Shown: positions 1 to 10,282, numbered from the stretch's first letter. The stretch: DNA of 64,000 bases from Spartobacteria bacterium LR76 (GCA_003054655.1 QAYZ01000014.1:584967-648966); one strand, 5' to 3'. Translations and numbers: made by a program. Notes: generated from the letters alone by a model not told the origin.

Positions 1-976
1 TGACCTCGAGGCCCTCCGGGAAATTGGGGCGCAGCTTCTCGATGGTGTGCTTGACGTTCTCGACCGTGGTGAGGGCGTTGGCTCCCGTGGCGAGGCGGAT
101 CGCCAGGCCTGAGGCCGGCTTCCCGTTGTACTTGGCGGTGATGGAGTAGCTTTCCGCGCCCAGCGCGACCTCTGCCACATCGCGCAGGCGCACCTGGCCG
201 CCGTCCGGGTTCACTTTGAGCAGGATGTTTCCAAACTCGTCCGGTGTCGTCAGGCGCGTGGGGCCTACGACCGTTGCATTGAGCTGCTGGCCTTTCACCG
301 ACGGCAGTCCGCCGAGTTCGCCCGCCGCCACCTGCACGTTTTGCGCTGCGATGGCCGCGCGCACGTCGCCGGGTGTGAGTTGGTAGTTATTAAGCTTCGC
401 GGGATCGAGCCAGATGCGCATCGCGTATTGCGAGCCGAAGACCTGAAAGTCGCCGACTCCCTCCGTGCGGCTTACCGGGTCCTGCACCGTTGAGACGATG
501 AAATCCGCGACGTCCTTGTCGGTCATCCTGCCGTCTTCCGAGACGAAGCCCACGACGAGGAGGAAGTTGCGGGTCGACTTGGCCACGCGGATGCCCTGCT
601 GCTGCACCTCCTGCGGGAGGAGCGGCGTGGCGAGCGCGAGCTTGTTTTGCACCTGCACCTGCGCCACGTCGGGATTCGTCCCCTGGCGAAAGGTGAGGGT
701 GATCGTCATCTGCCCGTCCTTCGTGCTCTCGGAGCTGAAGTAGATCAGGTTGTCGATGCCGTTCATCTGCTGCTCGATCACCTGTACGACGGAACTCTGT
801 ACCGTCGCTGCGGAAGCGCCGGGATAGCTCACGGAAATCGCGATCGCGGGCGGGGCGATGTTCGGGTACTGCGCGATGGGCAGCCTCGTCAGCGCGAGGC
901 CCCCAGCCAGCATGATCACCAGCGCGATCACCCAGGCGAACACCGGGCGATCGATGAAATACCGGGCCAGGTTCAT
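1..976 (-). CDS. RND efflux pump inner-membrane permease (AcrB/MexB type), partial
   Basis: This is the first ~325 codons of a proton-driven RND multidrug exporter; the rest lies beyond the left edge. Translating the minus strand from the ATG at 976 gives an AcrB-like N-terminus: a cytoplasmic [16 protein letters not shown] stretch, TM1, then the periplasmic porter region with the [20 protein letters not shown] segment typical of hydrophobe/amphiphile exporters. The start overlaps the stop of the upstream membrane-fusion gene by four bases (ATGA), so the two are translationally coupled. The HAE-1 class is inferred from the N-terminus alone; the substrate is unknown. Confidence 0.93.
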   Translation of the reverse strand, partial: MNLARYFIDRPVFAWVIALVIMLAGGLALTRLPIAQYPNIAPPAIAISVSYPGASAATVQSSVVQVIEQQMNGIDNLIYFSSESTKDGQMTITLTFRQGTNPDVAQVQVQNKLALATPLLPQEVQQQGIRVAKSTRNFLLVVGFVSEDGRMTDKDVADFIVSTVQDPVSRTEGVGDFQVFGSQYAMRIWLDPAKLNNYQLTPGDVRAAIAAQNVQVAAGELGGLPSVKGQQLNATVVGPTRLTTPDEFGNILLKVNPDGGQVRLRDVAEVALGAESYSITAKYNGKPASGLAIRLATGANALTTVENVKHTIEKLRPNFPEGLEV

Positions 977-2139
977 GCCCCCTCCTTGCCGTCCTTGGTG
1001 ATCTCGGCGGGAGCGACCTTCGCGCCTGGCGCGGTCTTTTGCAGACCCTCCACGATCACGCGATCTCCCGGGTCGATGCCCTTGGTCACGAGCCACTTGT
1101 CCCCGACTATGCGGTCGGTCTCAAGGATGCGCGATTCGACCGTGTTGTCGGCCTTGACCACGAGGGCGACGGGCTGGCCCTTGGCGTTGCGGGTCACGCC
1201 GCGCTGCGGGACGAGCAGCCCCTGCTCATTGACACCCTCGGTGATGAGGGCGCGGACAAACATTCCCGGCAGCAAGGCCTGCTCGGGATTGGGAAATACC
1301 GCGCGAAGGGTCACGGATCCTGTGCCCTGGTCCACGCTGACCTCGGAAAATTGCAGCGTGCCGGGATGCTCGTAGGTCGTGCCATCTTCGAGGATCAGCT
1401 TCGCCTGCGCATCCCGGCCATCCACGCCCTTGAGGTCGCCCTGCTGAAACTGCTTCCGCAGCCGCAGGATTTGCGCGCTGGATTGCGTGACATCCACGTA
1501 GATCGGGTCGAGCTGATACACCGTGGCGAGCGGAATGCTCTGCCCCGTGGTGACGAGCGCGCCCTCGGTGACCGAGGAACGGCCAATACGACCGGAGATC
1601 GGGGACATTACCTTGGTGTATTCCAGGTTGATCCGTGCCGTCTCGGCATCGGCCTTGGCGGCGGCGACATTGGCGTCGGCCTGCTTGAGTGTGGCGGAGG
1701 CATCGTCGTAGTCCTGCTTGCTGATGACGCTGGAGGTGACGAGCTTGGCCCGGCGCTGCATGATCAGCCGCGCCACGTCGGCAGCGGCTTCAGCTCGTGC
1801 GACATTGGCCTGGGCGCTGTCATAGGCGGCTTGATACCGGGCCGGGTCGATCTGGTAGAGCTGGTCGCCTTCCTTCACATCGCTGCCCTCCTCATAGAGG
1901 CGCCTTAATATGATCCCTCCCACCTGAGGACGGACCTCCGCGACGCGGTAAGCCGACGTGCGACCGGGCAGCTCGGTGACGATCTCCACCGGCTGGGGAT
2001 TGATTGTCACCACTCCGACATCCTGCGGAGGCATCTGGGGCATGCCCTTGCTGCCGGGATTGTGTTTGCCGCAGGCTGCGAGGCCAAATCCCACACCCAG
2101 GGCGGTGGCGGCGTAGAGAAAGGTTCTGGTGTTCAACAT
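973..2139 (-). CDS. RND efflux membrane-fusion (periplasmic adaptor) lipoprotein, AcrA/MexA type
   Basis: A 388-aa adaptor expected to link the RND pump to an outer-membrane channel. The ATG at 2139 was chosen because it gives a lipoprotein signal peptide ([20 protein letters not shown] then the lipobox-like LAAC). Next comes the lipoyl/barrel-sandwich region ([20 protein letters not shown]), an alanine-rich coiled-coil hairpin around residues 100-165, and a beta-barrel and membrane-proximal part ([22 protein letters not shown]). Longer upstream reading overlaps tetR and lacks a signal peptide. It lies 4 nt after tetR and overlaps the pump gene by 4 nt. No TolC-like channel gene is visible in the window. 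Confidence 0.93.
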   Translation of the reverse strand: MLNTRTFLYAATALGVGFGLAACGKHNPGSKGMPQMPPQDVGVVTINPQPVEIVTELPGRTSAYRVAEVRPQVGGIILRRLYEEGSDVKEGDQLYQIDPARYQAAYDSAQANVARAEAAADVARLIMQRRAKLVTSSVISKQDYDDASATLKQADANVAAAKADAETARINLEYTKVMSPISGRIGRSSVTEGALVTTGQSIPLATVYQLDPIYVDVTQSSAQILRLRKQFQQGDLKGVDGRDAQAKLILEDGTTYEHPGTLQFSEVSVDQGTGSVTLRAVFPNPEQALLPGMFVRALITEGVNEQGLLVPQRGVTRNAKGQPVALVVKADNTVESRILETDRIVGDKWLVTKGIDPGDRVIVEGLQKTAPGAKVAPAEITKDGKEGA

Positions 2140-2143
2140 AGAG

Positions 2144-2785
2144 TCAGTGGGAAGTGAGTGATTCGGAAAGCGGTAGGGAGATGGTTTCTTGGCATTGCTG
2201 AAGCGCCTTGGCCACGAAGCGAAGCTGGGCGTGCACACTTTCCTCGTTGCAGTCGTGCACGTGGCCGTAACGGATGTGCGGATGCAGGGCGACGCTGAGG
2301 CAATCGAGCAGCGCCTGCGCGGTCTCTCCCACGTCGGTGGGGCGAAATTCCCCGCTCGCCATGCCCTCCGTGATCAACTGGCGAAATATATCCTGCACGA
2401 AAAGGTCGTATTCCCGGATGCACGGCCACACTTCCTCGACCGCCGTCGCCACCAGTTTGAAGGTCTGCCGCTCGTTCCGAAGCATCTCCGTGTGAAAATG
2501 AAAAATGCTCAGTACGCACCGGGAAAGACGGTCCATCGAGTTCCCCGGTGAGCCGACGATTTCGGTTAATTTCCCTTTCAACGTCGCGATATTCCGCTCG
2601 GCGCAGGACTCCAGGATGGCGTTCCGGGAGGGGAAAAACTTGTAAATGTTTGCCGTCGACATTCGAAGTTCCGTCGCGATGTCCGCCACTGTGGTTTTCA
2701 TAAACCCATATTGGCGAAAGAGTTCGTCCGCCTTTTTCATGATTCGAAGACGTGTCTCTTCCTTGCTGGAGCGGGTCGGAGTCAT
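2144..2785 (-). CDS. TetR/AcrR-family transcriptional regulator of the efflux operon
   Basis: A 213-aa TetR-type repressor. The N-terminal helix-turn-helix is clear (LFRQYGFMKTTVADIATELR then MSTANIYKFFPSRNAIL); the C-terminal half is the divergent ligand-binding and dimer domain. It is the first gene of the tetR-MFP-RND operon, so autorepression relieved by a pump substrate is the natural model (inference). A GTG at 2824 would add 13 residues. The ATG at 2785 is preferred because it leaves a perfect inverted repeat just upstream, outside the coding region. Neither start has a strong ribosome-binding site. Confidence 0.88.
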   Translation of the reverse strand: MTPTRSSKEETRLRIMKKADELFRQYGFMKTTVADIATELRMSTANIYKFFPSRNAILESCAERNIATLKGKLTEIVGSPGNSMDRLSRCVLSIFHFHTEMLRNERQTFKLVATAVEEVWPCIREYDLFVQDIFRQLITEGMASGEFRPTDVGETAQALLDCLSVALHPHIRYGHVHDCNEESVHAQLRFVAKALQQCQETISLPLSESLTSH

Positions 2786-2788
2786 TGG

Positions 2789-2812
2789 GTGACGAAAAAC
2801 GTAACTCGTCAC
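2789..2812. promoter_or_regulatory. Candidate TetR operator upstream of the efflux operon
   Basis: A perfect 7-bp inverted repeat, GTGACGA and TCGTCAC, separated by 10 bp. It lies 4 bp upstream of the preferred tetR ATG (2785). Size and position fit an autoregulatory TetR operator, but binding is inferred, not shown. Confidence 0.45.
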
Positions 2813-2926
2813 AAACTGCTTCACAAGATTATTTATTAATGTGATTAGATAAAAGACGGCTAAAGGTCAGGCCCCTTCCTCCTGCATTGCCGGGCGACCG
2901 GGTTTTGGCCTATAGCAGGTATTCCC

Positions 2927-3700
2927 ATGAATCTCCGATTCTCACGCCTCCCCTTGGCCGTTCTCGCGGCCTCAGTCCTCGCTCTCACCGGCGCTGCTTC
3001 TGCCCAGGAAGTATGGCCCATGCCTAAAACTTTGCCCGTCGTGCCGCAGGGTACCACTCTCTCGACCTTCCCGGCTCCCCGGGTGGAGTGGTTGACCCGG
3101 GTTTCGGGCAACAACGCCAAAGCCGCGCAGGTCAAAGACTCGATCAACCTGATCTTCGACGGCGACTCCATCACCGATGGCTGGCAGCGTGGCGGTCTGG
3201 AAATCTGGGCGCAACGTTATGGCAAGCTGGGAGCCTTCGATTTTGGCATCAGCGGCGACCGTACGGAGCATCTCCTCTGGAGGCTGTCTTCCGGGCAGGT
3301 CGATAACCTCAAGCCCAAGCTCGTCGCGATCATGATCGGGACCAATAACCTCGGGAATAACCAGTCCGTCGAGGATACTGTTGCCGGGGTGAAGGCTGTC
3401 GTGGCGGATTACCGCAAACGGCTTCCCGATGCCGTCATCCTGCTCCAGGGGGTCTTCCCGCGCGGAGCGACGCCGGATAATCCCTTCCGCGCCAAGATCA
3501 AGGCGGTGAACCAGGAAATCGCCAAGCTCGCCGACGGTGACAAAGTCATCTACGTCGACTTCGGCGACAAGTTCCTCGAGCCCGATGGCTCGCTGAGTCC
3601 GAAGATCATGCCCGATGCCCTGCACCCGAACGCCGCCGGTTACCAGATCTGGGCCGACGCGATCCAGCCCATCATCGACAAATACTTCCCCGCGAAGTAA
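2927..3700 (+). CDS. Secreted SGNH/GDSL hydrolase (PAF-acetylhydrolase-like)
   Basis: A 257-aa exported esterase or lipase of the SGNH fold. A signal peptide spans residues 1-26 (cleavage after ASA). Block I is FDGDSITDGW with the nucleophile Ser81; the oxyanion Gly is in DFGISGDRT (~105-112); block III GTNN is at 138-141; the block V Asp/His pair is Asp230 and His233 in DALHPN. Such proteins in this group often resemble the PAF-AH beta/gamma fold and may deacetylate carbohydrates, but the substrate cannot be read from sequence. It stands alone, diverging from tetR and converging on ilvD. Confidence 0.88.
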   Translation: MNLRFSRLPLAVLAASVLALTGAASAQEVWPMPKTLPVVPQGTTLSTFPAPRVEWLTRVSGNNAKAAQVKDSINLIFDGDSITDGWQRGGLEIWAQRYGKLGAFDFGISGDRTEHLLWRLSSGQVDNLKPKLVAIMIGTNNLGNNQSVEDTVAGVKAVVADYRKRLPDAVILLQGVFPRGATPDNPFRAKIKAVNQEIAKLADGDKVIYVDFGDKFLEPDGSLSPKIMPDALHPNAAGYQIWADAIQPIIDKYFPAK

Positions 3701-3715
3701 CAACCTGAGCCGCCC

Positions 3716-3739
3716 GCGTGCCCTCCGAAGAGGGCACGC
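3716..3739. terminator. Bidirectional hairpin terminator between the SGNH hydrolase gene and ilvD
   Basis: A perfect 10-bp stem (GCGTGCCCTC / GAGGGCACGC) closed by a CGAA tetraloop, between the stops of two converging genes. There is no long T-run on the plus side, so it may act as a strong stem terminator or 3'-end stabiliser. Confidence 0.7.
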
Positions 3740-3754
3740 AGACGGCAAATTCTC

Positions 3755-5443
3755 TTAAAGCTCCGGGGTCCGGAGCACCGCGCCAGTGTCGGCGCTCGTC
3801 ACCATCGACGCATAGCGCGCGAGGTAGCCGTGTTTCACTTTCGGCTCGGGGCGCTTCCATGCCGCCTTGCGCCCGGCGAGCACGTCATCGCTCACCAGCA
3901 GCGAGATTTTCCGGTTCGGGATGTCGATCTCGATCTTGTCGCCAGCTTCGACAAAAGCGAGCGGACCGCCCGCCGCCGACTCGGGCGAGATATGGCCGAT
4001 CGCTCCCCCGCGCGTTGCGCCGGAGAATCGCCCGTCCGTGATGAGAGCCACGCTTTCGCCGAGTCCGCGCCCCGCGATGGAGGCCGTCGGTGCCAGCATC
4101 TCCTGCATGCCGGGACCGCCGCGCGGCCCTTCGTAGCGGATCACCACCACGTCACCCGCCTTCACCTGGCCGGTGAGGATGCCGATATTCGCGTCATCCT
4201 GGGAATTAAAGATCACCGCCGTGCCGGTGAACTTCATCATCGACGGAGCCACGCCCGCCGCCTTCACCACGCAGCCATCTGGCGCGAGATTGCCGAAGAG
4301 AATCGCCAGCCCGCCGCGCTCCGAGTAGGCGCGATCCCAGGGGCGGATCACCTCGGGGTCTTTGACTTCCGCCTCCGAGATCACCTCGCCGAGCGTGCGG
4401 CCCGTGACCGTGATCGCCTCGCGGTGCAACTGCCCCTCGCGTTCATCCAGCGTCTTGAGGATCGCGCCGATGCCGCCCGCGCGGTCGATGTCCTCCATGT
4501 GGTGAATGCCCGAGGGCGCGACCTTGCAGATCTGCGGAGTGCGCGCCGCGATGGTGTTGAAATCCTCCATGCTCAGCGGCACCCCGGCCTCGCGGGCGAT
4601 GGCCAGCGTGTGCAGGATCGTATTCGACGAACCGCCCATCGCCATGTCGAGGGCGAGCGCGTTTTCGAAGGCCTTCCGCGTGAGAATGTCCGACGGGCGG
4701 ATATTGTCCCGCACGAGGCGAATGATCGCCCGGCCTGCCTCGGCAAAGAGCGCGTCACGCGCTGGGTCGGTTGCCAGGATGGAACCATTGCCCGGCAGAG
4801 CCAGACCCAGCGCCTCGCAAAGGCAGTTCATGGAATTCGCCGTAAACATCCCCGAGCACGACCCGCAGGTCGGGCAGGCCAGTCGTTCCATCGAGTCGAG
4901 CTGGCCCTCGGTGATCTTGTTGGCGGAAAGCTGTCCGACGGCTTCAAAGACCGAGGCGAGGTTGAGCGCCTTGCCCGTCTCGGGATCACGCCCCGCCGCC
5001 ATGGGGCCGCCGGAAACGAATACGGTCGGGATGTTCACTCGCGCCGCCGCCATCATCATGCCAGGCACGATCTTGTCGCAGTTTGGGATGCACACCATGC
5101 CGTCGAAGCAATGGGCGCGCAGCATCGTTTCCACCGAGTCGGCGATCAGTTCGCGCGAGGCGAGCGAGTATTTCATTCCCGCATGGCCCATGGCGATGCC
5201 GTCGTCCACTCCGATCGTGTTGAATTCAAAGGGCACGCCGCCCGCCGCGCGTACGGCCTCGCGGACCTTTTGCCCCACTACGTCGAGATGCGCGTGACCG
5301 GGAATGATCTGCACGAAGGAATTGGCAATCGCGATGAACGGCTTGTCCCAATCCTCCTCGGATTGAAGGACGCCGGTGGCGCGTAAAAGACTGCGGTGGG
5401 GAGCGCGGTTTGCGCCTTTTTTGATCGTGTCGCTGATGGCCAT
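3755..5443 (-). CDS. ilvD: Dihydroxy-acid dehydratase
   Basis: This enzyme dehydrates 2,3-dihydroxy-isovalerate and 2,3-dihydroxy-3-methylvalerate to 2-oxo acids in valine, isoleucine, leucine and CoA synthesis. The 562-aa length is normal for the bacterial IlvD/Edd family. The iron-sulfur ligand motifs [13 protein letters not shown] (around residue 120) and [17 protein letters not shown] (around 190) are intact, as are the C-terminal GGPGMQEML and [10 protein letters not shown] signatures. It is divergent from a LysR gene 86 bp away, whose product may control it (inference). No other ilv or leu genes are in the window. Confidence 0.97.
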   Translation of the reverse strand: MAISDTIKKGANRAPHRSLLRATGVLQSEEDWDKPFIAIANSFVQIIPGHAHLDVVGQKVREAVRAAGGVPFEFNTIGVDDGIAMGHAGMKYSLASRELIADSVETMLRAHCFDGMVCIPNCDKIVPGMMMAAARVNIPTVFVSGGPMAAGRDPETGKALNLASVFEAVGQLSANKITEGQLDSMERLACPTCGSCSGMFTANSMNCLCEALGLALPGNGSILATDPARDALFAEAGRAIIRLVRDNIRPSDILTRKAFENALALDMAMGGSSNTILHTLAIAREAGVPLSMEDFNTIAARTPQICKVAPSGIHHMEDIDRAGGIGAILKTLDEREGQLHREAITVTGRTLGEVISEAEVKDPEVIRPWDRAYSERGGLAILFGNLAPDGCVVKAAGVAPSMMKFTGTAVIFNSQDDANIGILTGQVKAGDVVVIRYEGPRGGPGMQEMLAPTASIAGRGLGESVALITDGRFSGATRGGAIGHISPESAAGGPLAFVEAGDKIEIDIPNRKISLLVSDDVLAGRKAAWKRPEPKVKHGYLARYASMVTSADTGAVLRTPEL

Positions 5444-5514
5444 GTTTGCGGTTGCTTGCGCCAGAGTATCGCGGATTTGCGGTATATGATGGAATGACTT
5501 GTTTTGAGCGGTTA

Positions 5515-5522
5515 TGATATCA
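5515..5522. promoter_or_regulatory. Short palindrome in the ilvD-lysR intergenic region
   Basis: A perfect 8-bp palindrome, TGATATCA, lies 7 bp upstream of the LysR ATG in the 86-bp divergent spacer. LysR proteins often bind between divergent genes, so this is a weak operator candidate. An 8-bp palindrome alone is not strong evidence. Confidence 0.25.
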
Positions 5523-5529
5523 AATCGGT

Positions 5530-6423
5530 ATGGATTACACCCTGCGCGAACTCGAGTGCTTCACCGCTGTGGCCGAGGAGCTTTCTTTTACGCGCGCCGC
5601 ACGGAGGCTCCATCTCGCCCAGCCGCCGCTCTCCCGGCACATCCGCACTTTGGAGGAGCGGCTCGGCGCGCAGCTCTTTGACCGGCAGGGCCGCTCCGTG
5701 GCCATGACCCCCGCTGGTCGGCTGTTTTATGAGGAAAGCCGGGGCATTCTCGCCCAGCTCGTGCGGGCGGGGGAGATGGCCCGGCGATCCGCCATGGGCG
5801 AAAGCGAGCGCCTCCGCCTCGGCTTTGTCAGCGCGGTGCTCGGGCCGGAGATCGCCCGCGTCCTGCGCGTCTTCCGCGAGACCCACCCCACCGTGCAGCT
5901 CATGCTTCACGATCTGCCTCCCGCCGAGCAGATGCGCCTCATCGCGGAGGGGCGCCTGGATGCGGGTTTCGTGGGACTCACGCCCGTTGAGCGCCCGGCA
6001 GGCATTCGCTTTATTCGCTGGCGCAAGGAACGCGTTCTCGCCTACGTGCCATCCGGTCATCGGCTCGCCCGACAGGCAAAAATCGATCTGGCGGAGTTGA
6101 TGGGCGAGCGCTTCGTCGCGGTCTCTAGCGAAGCTGCGCCCGCCTTCGCCGTTTTCATTCAAGAGATATGTCGCAAGGCGGGATTCCGCCCGCGCGTCGT
6201 CCTCGAGTCCGCCCGTGCGCAGGCCGTGGCCGTCATGGTGGCGGCCGGTTCCGGCGTGGCTTTGCTGCCGGAGTCGCTGTCGGAGTTTACCGGCGGCTCG
6301 GCGGTGGCGATTCCCTTGAAGAAGCCCGTCGGCATCGAGCACGTCTTCGCTGTTTCGGCCGCCCGGTTATCCACGGCGATGGACGACTTTCTTGCCGCCT
6401 TGAAGAAAACCTCCGAGCCGTAG
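5530..6423 (+). CDS. LysR-family transcriptional regulator
   Basis: A 297-aa LysR-type regulator. The N-terminal winged HTH is clear ([20 protein letters not shown], then [20 protein letters not shown]), followed by the two-lobed effector-binding domain ([21 protein letters not shown] onward). It resembles the BenM/CatM/CbbR-like subgroup in its N-terminus. Position and orientation make the divergent ilvD the likely target. The effector is unknown. Confidence 0.92.
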   Translation: MDYTLRELECFTAVAEELSFTRAARRLHLAQPPLSRHIRTLEERLGAQLFDRQGRSVAMTPAGRLFYEESRGILAQLVRAGEMARRSAMGESERLRLGFVSAVLGPEIARVLRVFRETHPTVQLMLHDLPPAEQMRLIAEGRLDAGFVGLTPVERPAGIRFIRWRKERVLAYVPSGHRLARQAKIDLAELMGERFVAVSSEAAPAFAVFIQEICRKAGFRPRVVLESARAQAVAVMVAAGSGVALLPESLSEFTGGSAVAIPLKKPVGIEHVFAVSAARLSTAMDDFLAALKKTSEP

Positions 6424-6475
6424 CGGCGCGCATCAAGCGACTGGACAGGCCCGGGGAAAAACGGAAGGCTGAATC

Positions 6476-7438
6476 ATGGACTCGGAAGGTCGCTCGCCCT
6501 GTTGTGTTCCCCGTCAGGAGCGCCCAGGCCTGCCCTCGCAACCTCTCCAGTCTGCCTCGTGCTGTGGAAAAAATCCCCGTTTTGCCGGGAACCTTGTATC
6601 GCTCCCCGGAGGATGGTTCCTCATGGGTACGGATTCCCCCGAGCGCTGGGAGGCCGATGGCGAGGGACCCGTGCGCGAGGTGGAGCTTTCGCCCTTTTCC
6701 ATCGACGCTACCGCGGTTTCCAACGACGAGTTTGCCGCCTTCGTACACGACACGGGGTACGTCACCGAAGCCGAGCGTATCGGCTCATCGTTCGTCTTTT
6801 GGAAGCAACTGCCCAAAGCCTGGCAGCGGCGCGGCCAGCCGGGACGCAGCATGCCTGGCGCGGATTGGTGGATTCTGGTCAAGGGCGCTTCGTGGAAACA
6901 CCCCGAGGGTCCCGGCTCCGACCTGCGCGGAAAGGGGGGGCACCCGGTCGTCCATGTCTCCTGGAACGATGCCTCCGCCTTCGCCCGGTGGGCGGGAAAA
7001 CGCCTGCCGACCGAGGCGGAGTGGGAATACGCTGCGCGCGGCGGATTGGTGCAAAAGCTCTACCCCTGGGGCGACGAACTGACGCCCGGCGGTAAACACC
7101 ACTGCAACATCTGGCAGGGAAAGTTCCCGGACGAGAATCGCCCGGAGGACGGCCATTTATGGACTGCTCCCGTCCGGAGCTACGAGCCCAATGGCTTCGG
7201 GCTCTACCAGACTTCTGGCAACGTCTGGGAATGGTGCTCCGATTTCTGGGGGACGCATTGGCCGGAGGGCCTTCTGCGCAATCCCCGAGGAGCAGCCTTC
7301 GGCGAGGACCGCGTGATCCGGGGCGGCTCGTTTCTTTGTCACGCTTCGTACTGCAACCGCTACCGCGTCGCAGCACGCACCCACATCAGCCCCGATTCGG
7401 CGACGAGCCATTGCGGGTTTCGCTGCGCCGCGGACTAA
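6476..7438 (+). CDS. Formylglycine-generating enzyme (sulfatase-modifying factor 1 type)
   Basis: A 320-aa enzyme expected to oxidise the active-site cysteine of type I sulfatases (CxPxR) to formylglycine, using O2 and copper. The FGE-sulfatase fold spans ~residue 40 to the end: LPGGWFLMGTDSPE, HPVVHVSWNDASAFARWAGK, RLPTEAEWEYAARGG, SGNVWEWCSDFW. The C-terminal GGSFLCHASYCNRYR holds both copper-ligand cysteines (Cys288 and Cys293) with the spacing of characterised Streptomyces and human FGE. This marks a true FGE rather than a general SUMF-fold protein. The first ~35 residues are Cys-rich and poorly conserved. GGAAGG precedes the ATG at a fitting distance. No sulfatase gene is in the window. 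Confidence 0.9.
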   Translation: MDSEGRSPCCVPRQERPGLPSQPLQSASCCGKNPRFAGNLVSLPGGWFLMGTDSPERWEADGEGPVREVELSPFSIDATAVSNDEFAAFVHDTGYVTEAERIGSSFVFWKQLPKAWQRRGQPGRSMPGADWWILVKGASWKHPEGPGSDLRGKGGHPVVHVSWNDASAFARWAGKRLPTEAEWEYAARGGLVQKLYPWGDELTPGGKHHCNIWQGKFPDENRPEDGHLWTAPVRSYEPNGFGLYQTSGNVWEWCSDFWGTHWPEGLLRNPRGAAFGEDRVIRGGSFLCHASYCNRYRVAARTHISPDSATSHCGFRCAAD

Positions 7439-7457
7439 GGAGAGAAAAGTCCGCGGC
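7427..7457. terminator. Bidirectional terminator hairpin between the FGE gene and sbp
   Basis: A perfect 10-bp stem (GCCGCGGACT / AGTCCGCGGC) with an 11-nt purine-rich loop. The left arm includes the first base of the FGE stop codon. It lies between two converging genes. There is no clear T-tract. Confidence 0.6.
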
Positions 7458-7480
7458 ACAACGATGCTACCAGATCCAGT

Positions 7481-8512
7481 CTACTTGCCGGCAGGCTGGT
7501 AAATTTGATCAAACACACCGCCGTCGGCGAAGTGCTCCTTCTGGGCCTTCTTCCAGCCGCCAAATTCACCGTCGATGGTCACGAGTTCCACCTTGGCAAA
7601 CTTGTCGGCGTACTTCTTGAGGATCTCGGGATTCGACGGGCGGTAGAAGTTCCTTGCCGCGATTTCCTGTCCCTCGTCGCTGTAGAGATACTTGAGGTAC
7701 TCCGTGGCGACTTCGCGCGTGCCCTTCTTGTCCACCACCTTGTCGACCACCGTCACGGGCGGCTCGGCGAGAATGCTGAGCGAGGGCGTCACGATCTCAA
7801 ACTGGTCGGGCTTTTCCTTCAGCGAAAGATAGGCTTCGTTTTCCCAGGCGAGCAGCACGTCGCCGAGACCACGCTCGGTGAAGGTGATCGTCGAGCCACG
7901 AGCGCCGGAGTCGAGCACCGGGACGTGTTTGAAGAGCTCGGCAACGAAAGCCTTGGCTTTCTCCTGGTCCCCGCCGTTCTTCTTGAGAGCATCAGCCCAG
8001 GCTGCCAGGTAGTTCCAGCGTGCGCCGCCCGAGGTTTTCGGGTTTGGCGTGATGACTTCGATGCCGGGCTTCACCAGATCGCTCCAGTCCTTGATGCCCT
8101 TGGGGTTTCCCTTGCGGACGAGGAATACGATCGTCGACGTATATGGCGAGCTGTTGTTGGGCAGGCGCTTCTGCCAGTCTGCCGGGATCAGGTCGCCCTT
8201 GTCGTGCAGGGCGTCGATGTCGGCTGCCAGCGCGAGCGTGGCCACGTCGGCGTTGAGCCCATCAATGATGGCGCGAGCCTGCTTGCCCGAGCCGCCGTGG
8301 GACTGGTCGACCTTGACCGTGTCGCCAGTCTTGCCCTGCCAGTATTTGGCAAAGGCGGCATTGTATTGATCGTAAAGCTCGCGGGTCGGGTCATATGAGA
8401 CGTTGAGCAGGTTGATATCCTTGGCGATGCCGGCGGAGATTCCCGCCGCGAGGGCGAGGATCGGGACCGCGAGGCGCAGGGCCTTGGCCGGAGAGGTGAG
8501 ACGAATCTTCAT
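7481..8512 (-). CDS. sbp: Sulfate ABC transporter periplasmic substrate-binding protein
   Basis: A 343-aa exported solute-binding protein for sulfate or thiosulfate (Sbp/CysP family). An N-terminal signal segment ends near residue 29 and is followed by the family signatures [49 protein letters not shown] and [15 protein letters not shown]. The C-terminal [18 protein letters not shown] is also typical. The permease and ATPase genes (cysTWA) are not adjacent, so it must pair with a transporter elsewhere. It follows an OprB-type porin gene and a yezD-like gene on the same strand, suggesting a sulfur-uptake operon. Confidence 0.93.
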   Translation of the reverse strand: MKIRLTSPAKALRLAVPILALAAGISAGIAKDINLLNVSYDPTRELYDQYNAAFAKYWQGKTGDTVKVDQSHGGSGKQARAIIDGLNADVATLALAADIDALHDKGDLIPADWQKRLPNNSSPYTSTIVFLVRKGNPKGIKDWSDLVKPGIEVITPNPKTSGGARWNYLAAWADALKKNGGDQEKAKAFVAELFKHVPVLDSGARGSTITFTERGLGDVLLAWENEAYLSLKEKPDQFEIVTPSLSILAEPPVTVVDKVVDKKGTREVATEYLKYLYSDEGQEIAARNFYRPSNPEILKKYADKFAKVELVTIDGEFGGWKKAQKEHFADGGVFDQIYQPAGK

Positions 8513-8551
8513 GGTGTGATGAAGGTGTTTTTTTGTTGGTTTAGGTAATAC

Positions 8552-10009
8552 CTAGAAGTTCACGCCCAACTGGAAGCCCAGCACGGTGGCGTTGGCGATG
8601 TTCCCGGTGGCTCCGGGACGGATGATGTATTGCAGGTCGGGCTGCACGTAGGCCCACTGGTTGATCTGGATGCGGTAGGAAAACTCCAGCACGCCCTCGT
8701 AGCTCTGGATCGGCTGGCCGCGGCTTTCATTGACGTCGGCTTTGACATCGCTGTAATCGCCGTAGGCAAAGGCCACGCCGAGCTGGTCATTGTCACGCGT
8801 CGGGATGAGGCCCTTGTAAGCGAGTCCCGTCTGGAAATAGAAGGGCACGTTCGCCTGGAATGCCGGAGCGACGTTGAACAAGCTGAAGAAGTACAAGCCC
8901 TGGTCGCTCAGCTTCGGCTTCTCCGCCTTGATCGGAGCCTTGAAGTCCTTGCCATCTGCCACGCTCTTGCCTTCCGATGGTCCCTTGCCGAGCAACGGCG
9001 CGGGAGCTTCCGGTGAAGGTTCGCGGAAGAGCTGCTGGTCAACCTGAAAGTACACCAGCGTGCGCTGGTCGTACGGCGTTCCGCGGAAGCCTGTATTCTC
9101 TACTCCCCAGTAGATGAAGCCCGCTGCGTATTTGCCCGGGAGCTTGGACGAGCCGATCTTCGGCGTGAAACCCGCCTCCGTCAGCCAGTACAGGCCGTTC
9201 AGCTCGGGATCAATCCGGTAACCGGCGAAGTTCAGGCCATGGTTGCTCGTGTTCGTCGCGTTGGGAATCGCGAGGTAGAGACCCGACTGGGCGTAGAACC
9301 AATCCGTCGGGCTGATCTTGCCGTAGCCGCCCCAGGCGCCATAGCTGCCGCCCCATGGGATGCCATTCGCGCTGATGCCCTTGCCAGACGTATAGGTGTT
9401 GTTCAGGAAGAACTTGCTCAGCGGCTGGTTGATGAAGATATCCGTGGGATTCTGCCATCCACCCGAGAGGGTGAGGAACTTCTTGATGCCAAAGAGTTCC
9501 GGCGTGGTGTAGGTCACGTACGCGTTCTGGAAACGCCAGAGACGACCGCCCTGGAAGGTGCTCGGGGCAAAGTTGCTGCTCGCGCCGACCCATTTGTTCA
9601 CGCCTGCGCCGCCGCGGTAGCGGATGTCCGAGTAGAGCGAGAGACCCTCGAGAGCCTCCCATCCGGTCAGCTTGGCCACGTCGAGTGTGCCCTTGAATTT
9701 CCACTCGTCGTCGTAGCCGAAGCGCTGCTCCAGGCCGCCGTCGACGTTCCACAGGAAGTTGGCCTTCCACTCGCCCCCGAGTTTCAAGCCATGCTCCTCG
9801 AGCGTGTCTCGCACGCCGAACCAGTTGCCCGTGGCGTATTTCCCGTTCCACCACTCGGCCAGCAACGACTTGCTGTCGCTGATCGAGTTGTTGGAGGTGG
9901 AGATGACCGATTTGTTTTCGCTGGATTGCGCCAGGGCTTCACCAGATGTGAACCCTACCGCCGTGGTCGCGACCGCGATGGCCGCAGAGAGAGTTTGAAT
10001 GCGTTTCAT
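8552..10009 (-). CDS. OprB-family outer-membrane porin
   Basis: A 485-aa beta-barrel porin with a signal peptide (cleavage near ALAQ, residue ~28). The N-terminal WWNGKYATGNWFGVRDTLEEHG is the signature of carbohydrate-selective OprB porins. Many aromatic-rich amphipathic strands follow, and the protein ends in phenylalanine (GFQLGVNF), as outer-membrane barrels do. Although the family is named for glucose uptake, its place between yezD and sbp suggests a role for sulfate or sulfonates here (inference). A Pro/Lys/Glu-rich segment near residues 325-360 is probably a long loop. Confidence 0.88.
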   Translation of the reverse strand: MKRIQTLSAAIAVATTAVGFTSGEALAQSSENKSVISTSNNSISDSKSLLAEWWNGKYATGNWFGVRDTLEEHGLKLGGEWKANFLWNVDGGLEQRFGYDDEWKFKGTLDVAKLTGWEALEGLSLYSDIRYRGGAGVNKWVGASSNFAPSTFQGGRLWRFQNAYVTYTTPELFGIKKFLTLSGGWQNPTDIFINQPLSKFFLNNTYTSGKGISANGIPWGGSYGAWGGYGKISPTDWFYAQSGLYLAIPNATNTSNHGLNFAGYRIDPELNGLYWLTEAGFTPKIGSSKLPGKYAAGFIYWGVENTGFRGTPYDQRTLVYFQVDQQLFREPSPEAPAPLLGKGPSEGKSVADGKDFKAPIKAEKPKLSDQGLYFFSLFNVAPAFQANVPFYFQTGLAYKGLIPTRDNDQLGVAFAYGDYSDVKADVNESRGQPIQSYEGVLEFSYRIQINQWAYVQPDLQYIIRPGATGNIANATVLGFQLGVNF

Positions 10010-10102
10010 TGTTTTTAGGCATTCCCGAACTCCAGCGGTCTGGTCGTTGGAAAAGAAGTGGTCTTGGCGGCCTCCAGAGAACTGGTCGGCAAAAACGAAG
10101 AT

Positions 10103-10282
10103 CTAGTCGATCAGGCGCGTACGCCTCGTCTGACGGATTTCCGTGACGCGGCGGTCGTGAACCACGATCTCAACCACGCCAAATTTGACCTCTCGCACGG
10201 CGGCGAGGATTTGCTTTTCGATTTCGCTCTGGGCCGTTTCCGCGAAGGCATCCGGCTTTGATGTCGGGTTGGTCGCGCTCAT
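10103..10282 (-). CDS. YezD-like (DUF2292) small protein
   Basis: A 59-aa protein. After a variable N-terminus comes EIEKQILAAVREVKFGVVEI, then VVHDRRVTEIRQTRRTRL, matching the DUF2292/YezD pattern of a short amphipathic helix followed by a two-strand unit with a conserved VEIxVHD core. In many bacteria yezD-like genes sit with sulfate or sulfonate assimilation genes; here it precedes a porin and sbp on the same strand. The biochemical role of the family is not known to me. The ATG at 10282 was chosen over an upstream alternative because homologous-looking sequence begins just after it. Confidence 0.75.
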   Translation of the reverse strand: MSATNPTSKPDAFAETAQSEIEKQILAAVREVKFGVVEIVVHDRRVTEIRQTRRTRLID

